From Chanodichthys erythropterus (lineage: Eukaryota; Chordata; Actinopteri; Cypriniformes; Xenocyprididae), in contig NC_090230.1 of assembly GCF_024489055.1 (NCBI RefSeq), positions 5,776,001 to 5,840,000 on the forward strand: a DNA stretch of 64,000 nt. Reading direction: 5' to 3'. Shown in pieces: positions 13,742-25,085 of the stretch. The stretch's first letter is position 1; each line of letters begins with the position of its first letter. Made by a program: the position numbers and the translations under genes. The notes beneath the pieces are model-generated. The model was not told where the DNA came from. It was given only the letters and a program-made list of their open reading frames with translations, and did not search any database.

Positions 13742-16700
13742 GTAGGGTTTTATTTAGGTCTTGCTGGCACTGTTTTTAAATTCATCTTTTGTGTTCCACA
13801 GTAGAGAGAATGTCAGATTTTGAAGTAAATTATGACAGAATTAAAATTTTTGGGTGAAGTAATCCTATTAAATTCAATGACACAGTAAGGCTCATATAAG
13901 TAAGAAGACATCCTTATAATTGTTAAGACCCGCAATGATGTTGTTTTCAATATTTCTACGTTTGTTAATAAAGATTTATTTATCATTCCAGTGTCTGCTG
14001 ACATCAAAAAATGGCTTACACAGATTATGGCAGATAGGGTGAGAGCTATGTGGCATCCCAGATGGGTTTTTTAATGCAAATTTCATTGGATGACACTAAA
14101 GGTGCCCATACAGTGCAGAACTCAGCGTCCAATCATCTGAGAGTTCACTTGAGGACGCACGTCTAATATCTTTGTGTCTTTGAAACGGAGCTAAAAAGCA
14201 TCGAGGGAGCCTGATCTCAATACATTAAAGCAGTCATTACAGGCAACTCACAGATCAAAGACCGGGACATCAGATCCCCGGAGAGCAACAAATAGGCCAA
14301 ATCACTGTGATGACAAACAAAATGTTCCCCGAGCTGCTGCAATTATACTGGGATGGCTGACAAAACGGTTCGAGTTTTTAATTGAAAAACTGAAGATATC
14401 CTGCAGACACAGTTTCTAGTGTTGTCTTAGAGGAAACAATTTAAAAAGAATAAAAATATCACATCTTTTGCCTGCTCACAAAAGCAGTAATTATGACATA
14501 TACAGCTATTTGTCATAAATAAATTGTCATAATTTGAAAATTGATTTCAAATCTCGCAATTCTGACTTTATTTCTCACAATGCAGTTTATATCTTGCAAT
14601 TCTCTCGCACGTACCTCTATCATTCAACATGAATCCAAATGTTCCATGGTCACGATGTAACTTTTGCCAACTAACCAATTATTTCTCCTGTAAACAAAAC
14701 TTTATACTTCAAAATATTTACATAAAAAAAGAATCATATGTGCAAAAATGTGTTATGTCGTACCACAGTGGCAGCTGACCGGCACAGCCATACGGACCAT
14801 AGTTACGTTTGGGATCATTTTACTTTGAATGACAATAATGTTAATTGCAAACTTTGCGATTGTGTTTTAAAATACAATACTACAATGAGCACCATAATGA
14901 CAAGATATGAAACAGCCAAAAATAACCACCATTTAAAGTAAAATTATCCCAAACATAGGCTAACTACGGCGCTCTCACATCATTTTATCATATGATCATA
15001 ATCACATCGATTCATTTTACAATCCTGCTATTAGTTTTATTTGTATGTAAAAAACAAAACAAAAACATTTTCATTCAGATGAGGAAGCTGGTATTTTGAT
15101 CATTTGCACATTTTGTCATGCCGGTGACTATATGTCATTGCAGTATATGCATCATGCAGTATTAAGGTTAATGATTAATCGTTAATTTAAACGACGATCG
15201 ATCATGGGAATGATCATAAATCGACATCCCAAGTTATTCTTCCATGGAGCACAAAAGCATAAGTTTAGCAGAATGTTCAAGCTGCTCTTTTCCAAATTAT
15301 GAATATTTTGGTTTATCATTCTCTCTTGGTGGCCTTGTCCTACCTGTTGTCTGTAGATGGAGAAATAGTCATGTGATCCGGCCTCAGCGTGTGGATTAGC
15401 CATGAGGCAGTAGTTTCTCAAACAAGTGACCCACTTAGCAGAACTCTCCTCTCTCTGCTGCAAACGGACCGTCAAATATGCTGTGTAGTAGTTCTTGAAA
15501 GAGATTTCCTGAATCTAGACGCAAGCACAAGGGATATACCAGCAAATCTGTGTAATAATATATAGATATTGGGCATCAGTAGCAGCATTAGCTATGGCCT
15601 TGCAACACAAGGGGCATCTGCTTGTGCTCGATAAAGAGCACCACCCCCCGCCATCCCAACGTGTACACTCCAGGGTTGGAAATTATTGGGACTTGGGAGC
15701 AAAAATGCCACCAAAATTAATAAAAGGCTCCCAAAATTCAAGATATATAGGGCAAAAAAATGTCTCTGTATGAGTTCTAGTTTTTAATATTTATAGTAAC
15801 TTATATTTAAAGGTGCCATAGAACGTCTTTTTAAAAGATGTAATATAAGTCTAAGGTGAATGTGAATGTGAAGTTTCAGCTCAAAATACCACATAGATTT
15901 TTTTTAATTAATTTTTTTAAATGCCTATTTTGGGGAACCATTAAATATGAGCCGATTTAGGCTGCGGCCCCTTTAAATGCTCACACTCCCCACCCTAGGA
16001 GCTCGCGCTTGCCTTAACACTAGAACCGCCGGGGGTCGCTGTATACCTAAAACCGCCATGCGGGTAAATTTTACCCATGCACATTAGACCCATTTTTATA
16101 AAGCTAAATAACGTATTATTTCACTGTATTATGTCACTGTCCTCACAAAGAAGTGTCTAGAGTCATGAAATTATTGTGTTTTGTCATCAACTATATTTTT
16201 GTCCTGTTGTTTTATGTTCAAGGCTTTTTTTATGCAGGTTACTAATCACTTTTCATAACGGTCAAGCTAAACAAGTCTGCACTGACAACGAGAATTAGAA
16301 GGAAGTAAATACATATTTGGGTGGTGTAACATTATAATTAATCATATATTAAGATAACCCATGTTATTTATATTAGCCTACTAAAATAGCCTATAGACAA
16401 TAATGAACAATAATAATAATTCACCACACTGCATGTATGATGCGATGACAAATTCAAGCGCGCAGCTTCACCTTAATTATTTATATCCAAAGTTTATTGA
16501 TGCTGTCTCTCTGTAACTATTCACAATCCTGTCCTGAAGAACAGTCAAATTTTTCTCGGAGGCTCTGGATCGCTGTCAGATGAGCCGTCAGATGCTGAGC
16601 CGACCCAGGACGCGTCACTGATCTCACCACCATCAAACTCTCCTTCATTCATGGCAGTTAGGGCTTCTACCTCTTCGGCATCCATAAATCATAGACTTTT

Positions 16701-19211
16701 ACTCATTGTGACTTTATTTATGAAACCGATGAATGCTAATTCAGTGAGTGAAAGGCGTTGCCTAGCAATGTACAATGTTTAAACATGAGGGGATGCGAAA
16801 ATGACAGCGCGAAAATACAGGCATTGTATAGTGGGTAAATTTGACCCGCGCGGCACTTATAGGTATAAATGCCCCGTTTTTTGATCTGGTTTTATCTAAA
16901 CAATTTTTATCACCAAAGGATTGTAAATTACACAATTTTATTAAAAGTCAATGAGTGGGAGACTTGAATGTTTTATTGAAAACCTGTTATGTACATTTGA
17001 AAAACATCCAAGGGTAAAATTTACCCCGTGGCGGTTCTAGTGTTAAACAGTGCATGTACAAAGTTCACACAGCTAATTTAACCCTCAAAATAGATCTTTA
17101 CAAAGTGTTCGTCATGCAACATGTCAAATCGCATGAGTATGGTATTTATCTGGATGTTTACATTTGATTCTGAATGAGTTTGATGGTGCTCTGTGGCTAA
17201 AGCTAACATTACACACTGTTGGAGAGATTTATAAAGAATGAAGTTGTGTTTATGAATTATACAGACTGCAAGTGTTTAATAATGAAAATAACGACAGTCT
17301 TGTCTCTGTGAATACAGTAAGAAACGATGGTAACTTTAACCACATTTAACAGTACATTAGCAACATGCTAACAAAACATTTAGAAAGACAATTTACAAAT
17401 ATCACTAAAAATATCATGTTATCATGATATCATGTCAGTTATTATCTGCCATTTTTCGCTATTGTCCTTGTTTGCTTACCTAGTCTGATGATTCAGCTGT
17501 GCACAGATACAGACATTAATACTGGCTGCCCTTGTGTAATGCATTGAACATGGGCTGGCATATGCAAATATTGGGGGCGTACATATTAATGATCCCGACA
17601 GTAACGTAACAGTCGGTGTTATGTTGAGATTCGCCTGTTCTTCGGAGGTCTTTTAAACAAATGAGATTTATATAAGGAGGAAACAATGGAGTTTGAGACT
17701 GTCATTTCCATGTACTGAACTCTTGTTATTTAACTATGCTGAGGTAAATTCAATTTTCAATTCGATGGCACCTTTAAAACTCAGAATGCTGTTTTCCCAA
17801 ACATCAGCACTATGGCAAACATGATAGCCTATCGATACAACATTGTAGAACAAAAAATATATATGGCGTCTGAAAGTTGTGTAAAAATTTATGTTTTTGA
17901 CCAACTTTTTCCACTTTTGGTGTTATTTCTAATGAGAAATTACTATTGTATCACCAAAGCTTGCTCTATTTTGTTGTAGATCATTCAACCTTTATGCTGC
18001 CTCAAAAGTATGTCTGAAATCAGTTTTGTGAGGAATAAAGCCGTGCATACCAGCCTCCTAATGTTTCTGCCTCATAAGATGCAGTAGTCCAGCGTGTCGG
18101 CTACACATTGTCATGTTGTAAATAAAACAACATCTGTATTGCAAACCCCTCTGTGTTGCGGTTGTTGTTGGCGTATACCAATGGCTCTGGCGTATACTTT
18201 ACCAATGCAACGTAACTGCCATAGAAACCAATGCAGATATTCTGCAAAATGAAAGAGCGACATGGGACACACAAATCGGATCTGAACAGTTGCGAAACAC
18301 AATGTGGACAGTCAATAATTTTAGATCAGATTCTAATTGGATACACAGATAATCAGATTTGGACTGACAGTGTAAATGGAGCCTGAATGACTGAATGACT
18401 CACTTGTAAAGACAATGATTTGTCGCCACCTACTGGCAGTTTTAGTTTCATTTCATTTCATCCATTAATTTTTCTATATTTCTAAAAATCATTCCTGCAG
18501 TCCACCATGTTGCAAGAAAGACTGTCTGCACTTGCCCAGATGTCCAATTGAACACAACGTTATGAGATCGCTGGATAAGCTTTTGCAGCATGAAGTTACC
18601 TGAAAACCAAGTTCTAAACGTCATATTCGGAATAAGTGCAAAATATTTCCTCTTAATGTAGCCTATTAACTCACTAATTCCTGTTCTCTCATTTTTATTT
18701 CTTTGTTCTCATGCCTAACATTATGGCTATCCAAGGTGCTATCTGAGGGGAAGACTGAATTGATGAAGATTGGATGTTGATTTTGTTTTCGGTCATGATT
18801 GTAATGCGTGGATAGTGGTAGATAGAATGCATTTATAAATGTTATTATTAAGAATGAAATAGGAGTTAACGTTAACATTACAGATAACTAAATAATTGCA
18901 GTAGCATTGCATACAATACAATACAAATGTCTGTCTTTTTTAAAGGGGGGGTGGGGGCTCTCACTGTTTGTTTGAAACAGGCCTCTGAATTGCAAAGGCC
19001 CCTCTGTCGGGCATTAATAAACCCATACTGGTCAATCAATAATATTGTAACCTTTATGAACTGATGTACTGCGAGAGACACTCACGTTCACAGGCTCGGC
19101 AAGGGTGATGTCTGTTATATAGACGCCAGGGCGAGATGAATCAGATACAGCATCTCCAATCTGCAGTGCGACAGGTGACTTTATAGTACAGCTGACTGCT
19201 TCAGCACTCAT
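7448..19211 (-). CDS. nicn1: Nicolin-1 (tubulin polyglutamylase complex subunit), five of about six exons
   Basis: Five minus-strand exons, each bounded by AG and GT and each in phase 0, encode 42+57+38+23+35 = 195 residues. They match the vertebrate nicolin-1 family, which is about 213 residues in human. Recognisable segments are KSPVALQIGD, FKNYYTAYL, AKWVTCLRNYCLM, RLILRQPS and VQQMWALTE-like IQQMWALTEIMQAS with IGRFD. Nicolin-1 is known as the PGs5 subunit of the neuronal tubulin polyglutamylase complex, with TTLL1, TPGS1, TPGS2 and LRRC49. That complex adds glutamate chains to tubulin tails. The start is the ATG at 19211, 7 nt inside a good acceptor (polypyrimidine then CACAG), so a separate upstream 5' UTR exon is likely. 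The expected last exon (about 13 residues after IGRFD) was not found between 1 and 7447; it may lie left of the window or be diverged. All five exons are open and intact, so the gene looks functional. Confidence 0.93.
7921..7968. repeat. (CA)n microsatellite
   Basis: About 22 CA units in nicn1 intron 5. Confidence 0.95.
8006..8198. mobile_element. Short palindromic MITE
   Basis: The two ends are complementary: cagtggtgtcc at the left and ggacacccctg at the right. The halves share inverted copies of tcctgcagagtttagctcc and cctccaggac-type sequence. The pattern is that of a very common cyprinid hairpin repeat. The flanks (tcttaaat / ctctaaat) may be a degraded 8-bp target duplication of hAT type. 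Confidence 0.7.
8240..8575. repeat. Dispersed repeat fragment
   Basis: A CCAAT-rich segment (tctgattggtcggctgg, tgtgattggtgaaccgc) that I recognise as a common fish DNA-transposon fragment, class uncertain. It ends at a (GT)n tract. Confidence 0.35.
8581..8632. repeat. (GT)n microsatellite
   Basis: About 26 GT units. The Thr/His-repeat open frames on the other strand are artefacts. Confidence 0.95.
9444..9785. mobile_element. hAT-type foldback MITE, near-perfect hairpin
   Basis: The 342-bp element starts tagggctgggcgatg and ends with its complement. Arms 9444-9607 and 9622-9785 (164 bp each) pair with only two mismatches seen, around a 14-bp loop. It is flanked by an 8-bp target duplication, tgctatta, at 9436-9443 and 9786-9793, as expected of hAT elements. 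It has no coding capacity; the mirror-image 64-aa frames on the two strands follow from the palindrome. It lies in nicn1 intron 4. Confidence 0.88.
9795..10632. mobile_element. Non-autonomous piggyBac-type element
   Basis: Flanked by TTAA on both sides (9791-9794, 10633-10636). The terminal inverted repeats are CCCTTAAATGC at the left and GCATTTAAGGG at the right. Subterminal GACCCG/CGGGTC motifs recur inside. TTAA duplication plus a CCC-starting terminus is the piggyBac signature. The body is 838 bp, too short for a full transposase. It sits in nicn1 intron 4. Confidence 0.8.
9949..10032 (-). pseudogene. Acidic N-terminal remnant of a piggyBac transposase
   Basis: A 27-codon frame beginning MSSDEDSDDGIK and rich in Asp/Ser, as piggyBac transposase amino ends often are. 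A possible donor (AAG|GTAACA) falls just before the stop, so this may be the first exon of a deleted transposase gene. The catalytic domain is absent. Confidence 0.4.
10707..10775 (-). CDS. nicn1: nicn1 exon 4
   Basis: 23 codons, DSERDVPAWL to EEPLDLN. The acceptor is GTCCAG and the donor GTGAGT. The piggyBac-type element ends only 74 bp beyond the donor, inside intron 4. Confidence 0.88.
11041..11103. repeat. (AAAG)n microsatellite
   Basis: About 15 AAAG units in nicn1 intron 3, inside a longer A-rich stretch (10860-11290). Confidence 0.93.
11291..11402. repeat. Compound (TC)n-(TA)n microsatellite
   Basis: About 17 TC units run straight into an interrupted TA tract. Confidence 0.95.
11501..11614 (-). 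CDS. nicn1: nicn1 exon 3
   Basis: 38 codons, MLTEPDNV to YSCAKE. The acceptor is TTTTCAG and the donor GTATGT. RLILRQPS followed by FSIEEINIY matches the nicolin-1 core. Confidence 0.93.
12081..12121. repeat. Dispersed repeat, copy also at 23801-23841
   Basis: This 41-bp segment differs from 23801-23841 at four positions by eye. The shared unit probably extends further in degraded form (12060-12260). Its class is unknown. Confidence 0.5.
12960..13205. repeat. Fragment of a common cyprinid dispersed repeat
   Basis: The order cttcagtgtcacttgatcc, ttcaggattctttgatgaa and tttactgacacttttgat is recognised from memory as a high-copy fish repeat. No coding capacity is seen. Confidence 0.5.
13646..13736. 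repeat. (TA)n microsatellite
   Basis: About 45 TA units in nicn1 intron 2. Confidence 0.95.
14040..14400. other. Unique-looking block in nicn1 intron 2, candidate conserved non-coding element
   Basis: A non-repetitive block with near-balanced composition inside AT-rich intron sequence and no sustained frame. It contains TAATTG/CAATTA-type cores. Candidate enhancer only; alignment is required. Confidence 0.25.
15344..15514 (-). CDS. nicn1: nicn1 exon 2
   Basis: 57 codons, from IQEISFKNYY to FSIYRQQ. The acceptor is CTAG and the donor GTAGGA. It contains the family's AKWVTCLRNYCLM signature. Confidence 0.93.
16018..17042. mobile_element. Nested piggyBac-type element
   Basis: Starts CACTAGAACCGCC and ends GGCGGTTCTAGTG, a perfect 13-bp inverted repeat. 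It is flanked by TTAA at 16014-16017 and 17043-17046. Subterminal copies of gggtaaattttaccc-like sequence occur near both ends. At 1025 bp it is non-autonomous. Confidence 0.82.
16545..16685 (-). pseudogene. Acidic N-terminal remnant of a piggyBac transposase (46 aa)
   Basis: A 46-codon frame beginning MDAEEVEALT and continuing with Asp/Ser/Glu-rich sequence (ASDGSSDSDPEPPRK) to a TGA. The composition resembles the disordered acidic amino end of piggyBac transposases. The DDD catalytic core is missing. Its position inside a TTAA element supports the reading. Confidence 0.45.
18320..18383. repeat. Dispersed repeat, inverted copy near 56721-56775
   Basis: Shared sequence around gatcagattc-aattg-atacaca and ggactgacagtgtaaa reads inverted at 56721-56775 with several differences. 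The class is unknown. Confidence 0.4.
19086..19211 (-). CDS. nicn1: nicn1 exon 1 (coding part)
   Basis: Encodes 42 residues from Met (MSAEAVSC...) to EPVN. The donor is GTGAGT at 19085-19080. An acceptor-like CAG at 19221-19219 precedes the ATG by 7 nt. Confidence 0.9.
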
Positions 19212-19682
19212 TATTGACCTGTGACGAGACAGAACAACTAAACTCAACTTCACAAACTTCACAGAGACTGATCCATGCTATTGATCAAGACCTCAGGCAT
19301 TATTATAAATACATCATTTTCTATAATTTTAATATATATTTTTTAAATACTCATTTTATTTTATTTTTATTTTTATATCATTTTTAATTTTAATTATCTT
19401 TTGTTGTGTTGTTATTATCTGTACAACAATAAACAATAACAGTAATATTATTATTACTATTATTACTATTATTAATATTATTAAAACAATAGTAATAATA
19501 ACATTTAAAATACATTTAAAAACTGAAAATCTAGCAGTTCAAACATGCTTCTACAACATATCTATATTTAAAAATATTAGGTTATTTTATGGCTTTTCAG
19601 CAATAATTTAAATTATAAAACAATTAATGCAACAATAAAACTATACAGCAATATGAATGCTAATGTAAGGTGTCTACAATTT

Positions 19683-19688
<6 letters not shown>

Positions 19689-19712
<24 letters not shown>
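19689..19712. repeat. (TA)n microsatellite
   Basis: A short TA run upstream of nicn1 exon 1; a (TTA)n run follows at about 19836-19862. The rest of 19300-20030 is AT-rich and shows nothing else. Confidence 0.9.
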
Positions 19713-19713
<1 letters not shown>

Positions 19714-20082
19714 CAAAAAGCAATTACCATATGGCACTTTATGAACAATATTTGTTTTAATACTTATAAATCTTCAAGCATTTTTAAATAATTTATTCAA
19801 TATTCTGATTTTTTTTTCTCTTTTTACTGTATTATCATTATTATTATTATTATTATTATTATTTATAATATTTATTTAATATCTAAGTTTTACCCTGGAG
19901 GACACAGTAAACACCAATCTGATCAAAGCACCAAACCATTTTGCCAAAGAAACAACACCTGATAATATTGTCTGTATGGCAGAAAAAAGGCGTTATGAAC
20001 ATAACGCATCTGTGCATGTTGTCTATGTAGGCGGCTCACTGAGTTTTGAAACACGGCCAGTGTCCATCACTGCAGTACTTAC

Positions 20083-20300
20083 TGTAATATATTCAGCTGT
20101 CTGACTCGTTCTTTGGACTAAAATTATCTTGTATTAAACAGCCGAGACGTTCCCTTAAATGGTGCTGAAGCGTTTTAAAGCAGCAGCGTCATTACAGTTA
20201 TCTGTGCAGGAATTGAAAGCAGCTTTATGACGGGTTATGACTTCATGTGTTGATAATTGCAGCTCCGCGTGCCTCTTCCGGTCTTTTCTGTGACGTGTTT
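20083..20300 (-). promoter_or_regulatory. nicn1: Candidate nicn1 promoter and 5' UTR exon
   Basis: On the minus strand, an ETS-type CCGGAAG motif (20281-20275) and an ACGTCA half-CRE (plus strand tgacgt, 20291-20296) lie upstream of a stretch ending in a good donor, GTAAGT, at 20082-20077. That donor could splice to the acceptor at 19219, just before the nicn1 ATG. The sites are seen; the promoter role is inferred. Confidence 0.3.
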
Positions 20301-20663
20301 CTCTTAAAGGGCCAGTGTCTTTGAAGTAAAAAAATAAATAAATAAATAAATCAATGCCCTAAAACAGGGATCAGCACAGTCGGTAATTATAAATCACCTT
20401 TCATTACAGTGGTTGTGTTTGTTACACGTATAATAATCCTAATAATAAATAGTTATCACAGTGGGATCCTGCTGTTTATTTCATTGATGGGAAGAATTAA
20501 CATATAAAAAAAAAAACTAGTAGTTCAGACAAGCTTCTGCAACATAGCCTATCTATATTTTAAAATATGTTATGTTATTTATAGCTTTTCACAAGTAATA
20601 CAGAAATTCATAAAACACACTAATGTAATGTCACCAAATTATAATAATAACAGTAATATTGTG

Positions 20664-20665
<2 letters not shown>

Positions 20666-20744
<79 letters not shown>
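20666..20744. repeat. (TA)n microsatellite
   Basis: About 39 TA units. Confidence 0.95.
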
Positions 20745-20748
<4 letters not shown>

Positions 20749-21040
20749 TAGAATAAAATCCATTGAAGTGTAAATATTATTATCAATGTTAATCACTAAG
20801 TCATTTTTGTTCCCTCAGAAATCTAGCTTTTCTCTAGCTTGTGTAAACTCGGCTACTGTCGCAATTATGCATTAGCATATTGTTGAATCCAGTGAGTTGA
20901 GTGAAGTTCATCAAAAGCCTAGAGGCAAAATGAAAGGCAAATAATGTAATAAATGTGGTGGCAAATCACCTGTTTATGCCACTGGTTTCACTTTTTTGTA
21001 TTGGCCTACTCATTTCTCTATGACGCTGTACTCACTGTCA

Positions 21041-21056
21041 CCGGCAGAGGGCACTA
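21041..21056 (+). promoter_or_regulatory. CTCF-like site
   Basis: CCGGCAGAGGGCACTA is close to the core CTCF consensus (CCAsyAGrkGGCr). It lies about 1 kb upstream of the proposed nicn1 promoter. From 21100 to 22300 I see no gene; a CpG-bearing patch at 21660-21980 is unassigned. Confidence 0.4.
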
Positions 21057-22389
21057 GCGCTCTTCGGGTGTGAACTCTGTGGTACAGTATGTGCTGAACT
21101 CAATGATTGGCTTTATCTCTTATATAAAACACATTTCTGTTCCACCACCGTGTAACCTATGTTGTTCGGCATGCATGACATAACATGCTCTTTCTGTCAA
21201 AGTCATGATAATTAAAGATTCATAATTATTCATGAGATTCATAAAACCATTGTTGATTCAATACTGGGCTCTAGGGAGATAGAAATGATTTTCTTGTATT
21301 GCACAGTGTTACTATAGAAGGCTTTTTTTGTCATCAGTAGGCTACATGTATTAGATCTATAAGTGCATAAACATTTTTATGAATTATAACATATTGTTAC
21401 TTATTATATTGTTATATTTTGCATTTTATTAGCTATTATTTATTCTTCCTGTAGGTGGGCTGCACTGAAAAATAATAAGTTTTTAAAATGAATAATCACA
21501 CTAAATAAATTAAAACATTTGAATTGACAGCCCTATTTTTATTATTATTTATAGTTTATTTATTATTATTGTTTTATTTTTAAGTAAACGCCCAGGACGT
21601 TAACGCATCCGGTATCTCATTATGCAGAAATGAATGAAAAAACAAACAAACAAAAAAAAACAAACAGCAATTCCCAGGTTCGCTTTGGGAATCGGAATGC
21701 AATATTCCTCCTGCTGTGCCAGGACTGGCCGAGTGGAGCAGCCAGTATTTTAGGTGGAGAGTTTATTTTGATGGCATTTGTGCACAGTCGCGTTCACTCT
21801 TCTGCAGTTTACGCGCGCGGTCCAGAGTATTATACACCCCCTCAGAGATGCACATCGTTCGCTCTGGCTGAAAAGCAAAGAAAAACGCCTTCAAGGACAG
21901 CCTAGAGGGGAAATGTATCAACAAACATGTTTTCAAATGAGCTATTGAGACCCGGGCACCTCGAATAATGCGTCTGACTAGGTCACCCCAGGATACACTG
22001 CACGATTTTTGCAGTCCTTTAAGATCATGACAAACACACTGTGCAACATGGATCTATTGAACTTGGGCACGACATGCATGTAGACTGTCATGTCACCTGA
22101 CTCGTAAGCCCGGGATACACTGCACGATTTTTTTCTGTCCCAGACGAAAGATTGCCATTGTGAAACAATCGTGGCGATTTCTGTGATCGTGGCTCTTAAT
22201 CAGTGGTCCTATGTGCGACCAAGATAGCCTGCTACGATAGTTTTCTGACAGTGTCAGAAATTCATGATCTATGCACAGTGTGTTTACTGCTACGACCTAT
22301 GTCTACTGACCAGCCAATAAAAAAAGGCATGAAATCAATGGTCGGACCTACGCTGGAGCCTCTGCTCCGTAGGCTACGCGTCTGTTTTC

Positions 22390-22808
22390 ATTTATACTTC
22401 TGCGTCATTGTCCGTGTCAACATGCATGCAGACCACTAGGAGGCAGTGTCCGCGGTCATGTTGAGGATCAAGGCAAAAGCCGAAGAAGCTTGTCATATAC
22501 GTTGTCAGAGAAGCTTACAAATAGAAGCGGCAAATAGGTAACGACTTTTGTTGCAGTTTGACGGCGTGTGTCCCCTGAAACAGAGTGTTTGGAAATTGAA
22601 AACACTCGCTCTTCTCCGATTGCTCCCCGCCAGTTTTTTGACCTGAGGGAGGGGTTCTAGCAGACCAATCACAGCGCTTGCGGTCCACGTAGAATTGACG
22701 CGTTGTTACATTTTTGAAGAGGTGCACGTCAGGCTACGTCGTAGGTTACGCGTGCTACACACTGCCTATGCCGTGGCTACGGCGTACACTCGACGCAGAA
22801 GTATAAAT
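22390..22808. mobile_element. Inverted-repeat-bounded element, Harbinger-like
   Basis: A perfect 17-bp inverted pair, atttatacttctgcgtc at 22390-22406 and its complement at 22792-22808, bounds about 420 bp of GC-richer DNA. The right side (catgccgtggctacggcgta) is CpG-rich like common fish Harbinger MITEs. No frame with transposase features is seen. The true outer ends may lie a few bases further out. Confidence 0.5.
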
Positions 22809-23247
22809 CAGCCTTAACTTCTCATGCGACGGACATCAAATTGTCGTAGTTTTTCAAGAAAAGCTGTGATCAAAATGAATGCTAGAGAAGTCTTTTTTAG
22901 CCACCATTTCAGTGCCGTGTGTAATGCAGCTCACAGTCACCGAATGTGTGTGGGTTGATGATGTAAAACTAATTCATTGTAAATAAATAATTTAATTGTG
23001 TTTATTGCTATACCATACTTTATTTTGCTGTAGCCTACAGACAAAGTTAATACACTTAAAAGTACAGTTATGGACGACAAGGACAAACATTTTTCTAGTT
23101 TTTCTTCGAATCTCTTGTCGTCAATTTCTGGCCTCCTAGTGATGTGAAATATGAGCAGGAGTCTTCAGGGTGTTATTTTGACTTTATTTTGTATTTGAGC
23201 TGTGCGGCTTGGACATAGCATGCGTCAAAAATAGACTTGGCGCCTAT

Positions 23248-23689
23248 AGCCTTGTTTACACTGCACACGTCTGCGGCACGTCACGTCTCTGGCGAGGTTT
23301 TGTTCTGTCCTCTAGGTGGTGCCAACTCACACCAGGAGCATTTTAGCAGCGAAGCGACAGGATTCACGAGACCGTGATCTGCCTGTCCTACGTTGTCTTT
23401 CTTCTTTTTTGTGTGTTCTAACATGGATAAGTTAAATGTTTGTTTTGTCCAGTTTAATTCTGTTTATTGTTGTGTTTTTGCTATCCCACATGAGTCTGCA
23501 CATGGTGTTTATTTTGAAATTGACAGGATTTTGGACTTTTATTTTATAAGCGTGGCTTCGGCGTCAAAAATAGGCGAGGCACCCATCTTTTTTAAATGTG
23601 CCACGGCGCTGCTGGTGTAAACACAAGCATTGACTGTGGCCGCGTCGCAGCCGTAATGCGCCACAGACTTGTGCAGTGTAAACAAGGCT
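23248..23689. mobile_element. Non-autonomous element with 26-bp inverted repeats
   Basis: The left end (agccttgtttacactgcac..., 23248-23273) and the right end (23664-23689) are complementary over 26 bp with one mismatch. The body is 442 bp. A related copy of its inner sequence (gcgtcaaaaatag) lies just outside the left end at 23222-23234, so two family members may sit side by side. Confidence 0.6.
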
Positions 23690-25085
23690 TAAAAATGTAT
23701 CTTAAGCATTCCCATCTGTCAAACGCTTTGTCAGAGCCTTCTCTGGTGTTTAATTTAAGACCCTGATATAATTCAAGTGAAATCGAATGAACTGTGTACC
23801 GTCATTTTAAACAAAATCAGGCCAAAACGAAGTTTGTTTGGAATTCATTTCGGGAGTTCGAAAGTTGTGCAGCACATATTTAAAAAAATTGTGAAGAGGG
23901 TATGCACATGACGTCACTGTCGGCCGAAGTGACTGTGGTTACGCCCACTGAATGGCAAAAAGGGACTTTGACACAACTTTGTGTCAATATGTTGAATTTT
24001 GAAGTGAAATCATAGCCTATATATTGTTATATATTCTATTGACAACTCATTTACCATCTTATATTCTGCATAATTGGATATTTTTAAATAAACACTACAA
24101 GTTTTAGGGCTAGACGATATGTACAACATTTATATAAGTGTTCATCTGGATTAGACCTACCTATATTGTAATTATATAGCTAAAGCGTTCACAGGCAAAT
24201 TTGCTTTAACCTATGTATTTCTCCGGCATCGAAATCTGGCACATAACGTCAGGAAACTCGATTTCTGGCTTCATGTAAATAGAATATACGCACTTTATGC
24301 CGTGTATATGACACGCTCTTGGTTAGGATGGGGGTGGGGGGTAGGGGTTTCGTACGTATAATACGCCATAAAGTGCATATCATATGCACGTGAAAAACTG
24401 CGTACCATAAGCACGCCAAAACTCATTTTGGCATATATATTCTACAAGATTACACATTCGTACTATTGATACGCATTTTCGTGTGATCGGGCTCAATATG
24501 GCTATGTGAAAACAGTAAATATTGTTGGACTTCCTTTCTTCTGTACAACTGTAAAGTTACACAACACTTTCTGTCCGGTACTCTTTTGATAAAATTACAT
24601 TAACTAATTATCAGTATTTGATTTTTTTTATTTTGATTTTTATTTTTTATTAATGTGATTGCAGTTTTAATACCTGGTTAGCCTGATAGCTTGACTTATA
24701 CACTAAGCTTCTGAACTTACCTAACATGTATTCGCAACAATCTTTACGTAAGTGTTGAATGTCCAAATATTTCAGCTATTAAATGAACAATGTATTCGAT
24801 ACAGCTAGACGATTAACCGTTAAAAGATTGTAAACATTCAGATCTGTGTTGGCGCATACCGCTGAGCCAGAGAGCAGTTGTCATGAATTAATATGAAACC
24901 ACTTTGCAAACAGTATTTCAACCACACAGTGTCATTATTTTTGTTTTACAATAATTCAAGTTATCACAGAAGTACTTGGATACAAGTTTATTGTTCGGAA
25001 TCTTCGAATACAAACACCGTGTCTACGGAAGTGTTCAAAATAGAGTAAATCAACTTTTGAAGGTAACTTGATGCTTCAAATAATG

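Larger units (their letters stand above)
15811..17773. mobile_element. TTAA-flanked DNA transposon, host of a nested element
   Basis: The ends AGGTGCCATAGAA (left) and TTCGATGGCACCT (right) are inverted repeats with one mismatch. Each is flanked by TTAA (15807-15810, 17774-17777). A TTAA duplication suggests the piggyBac or Kolobok superfamily. No transposase frame is seen in the body. A second TTAA element (16018-17042) is inserted inside it. It lies in nicn1 intron 1. Confidence 0.7.
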
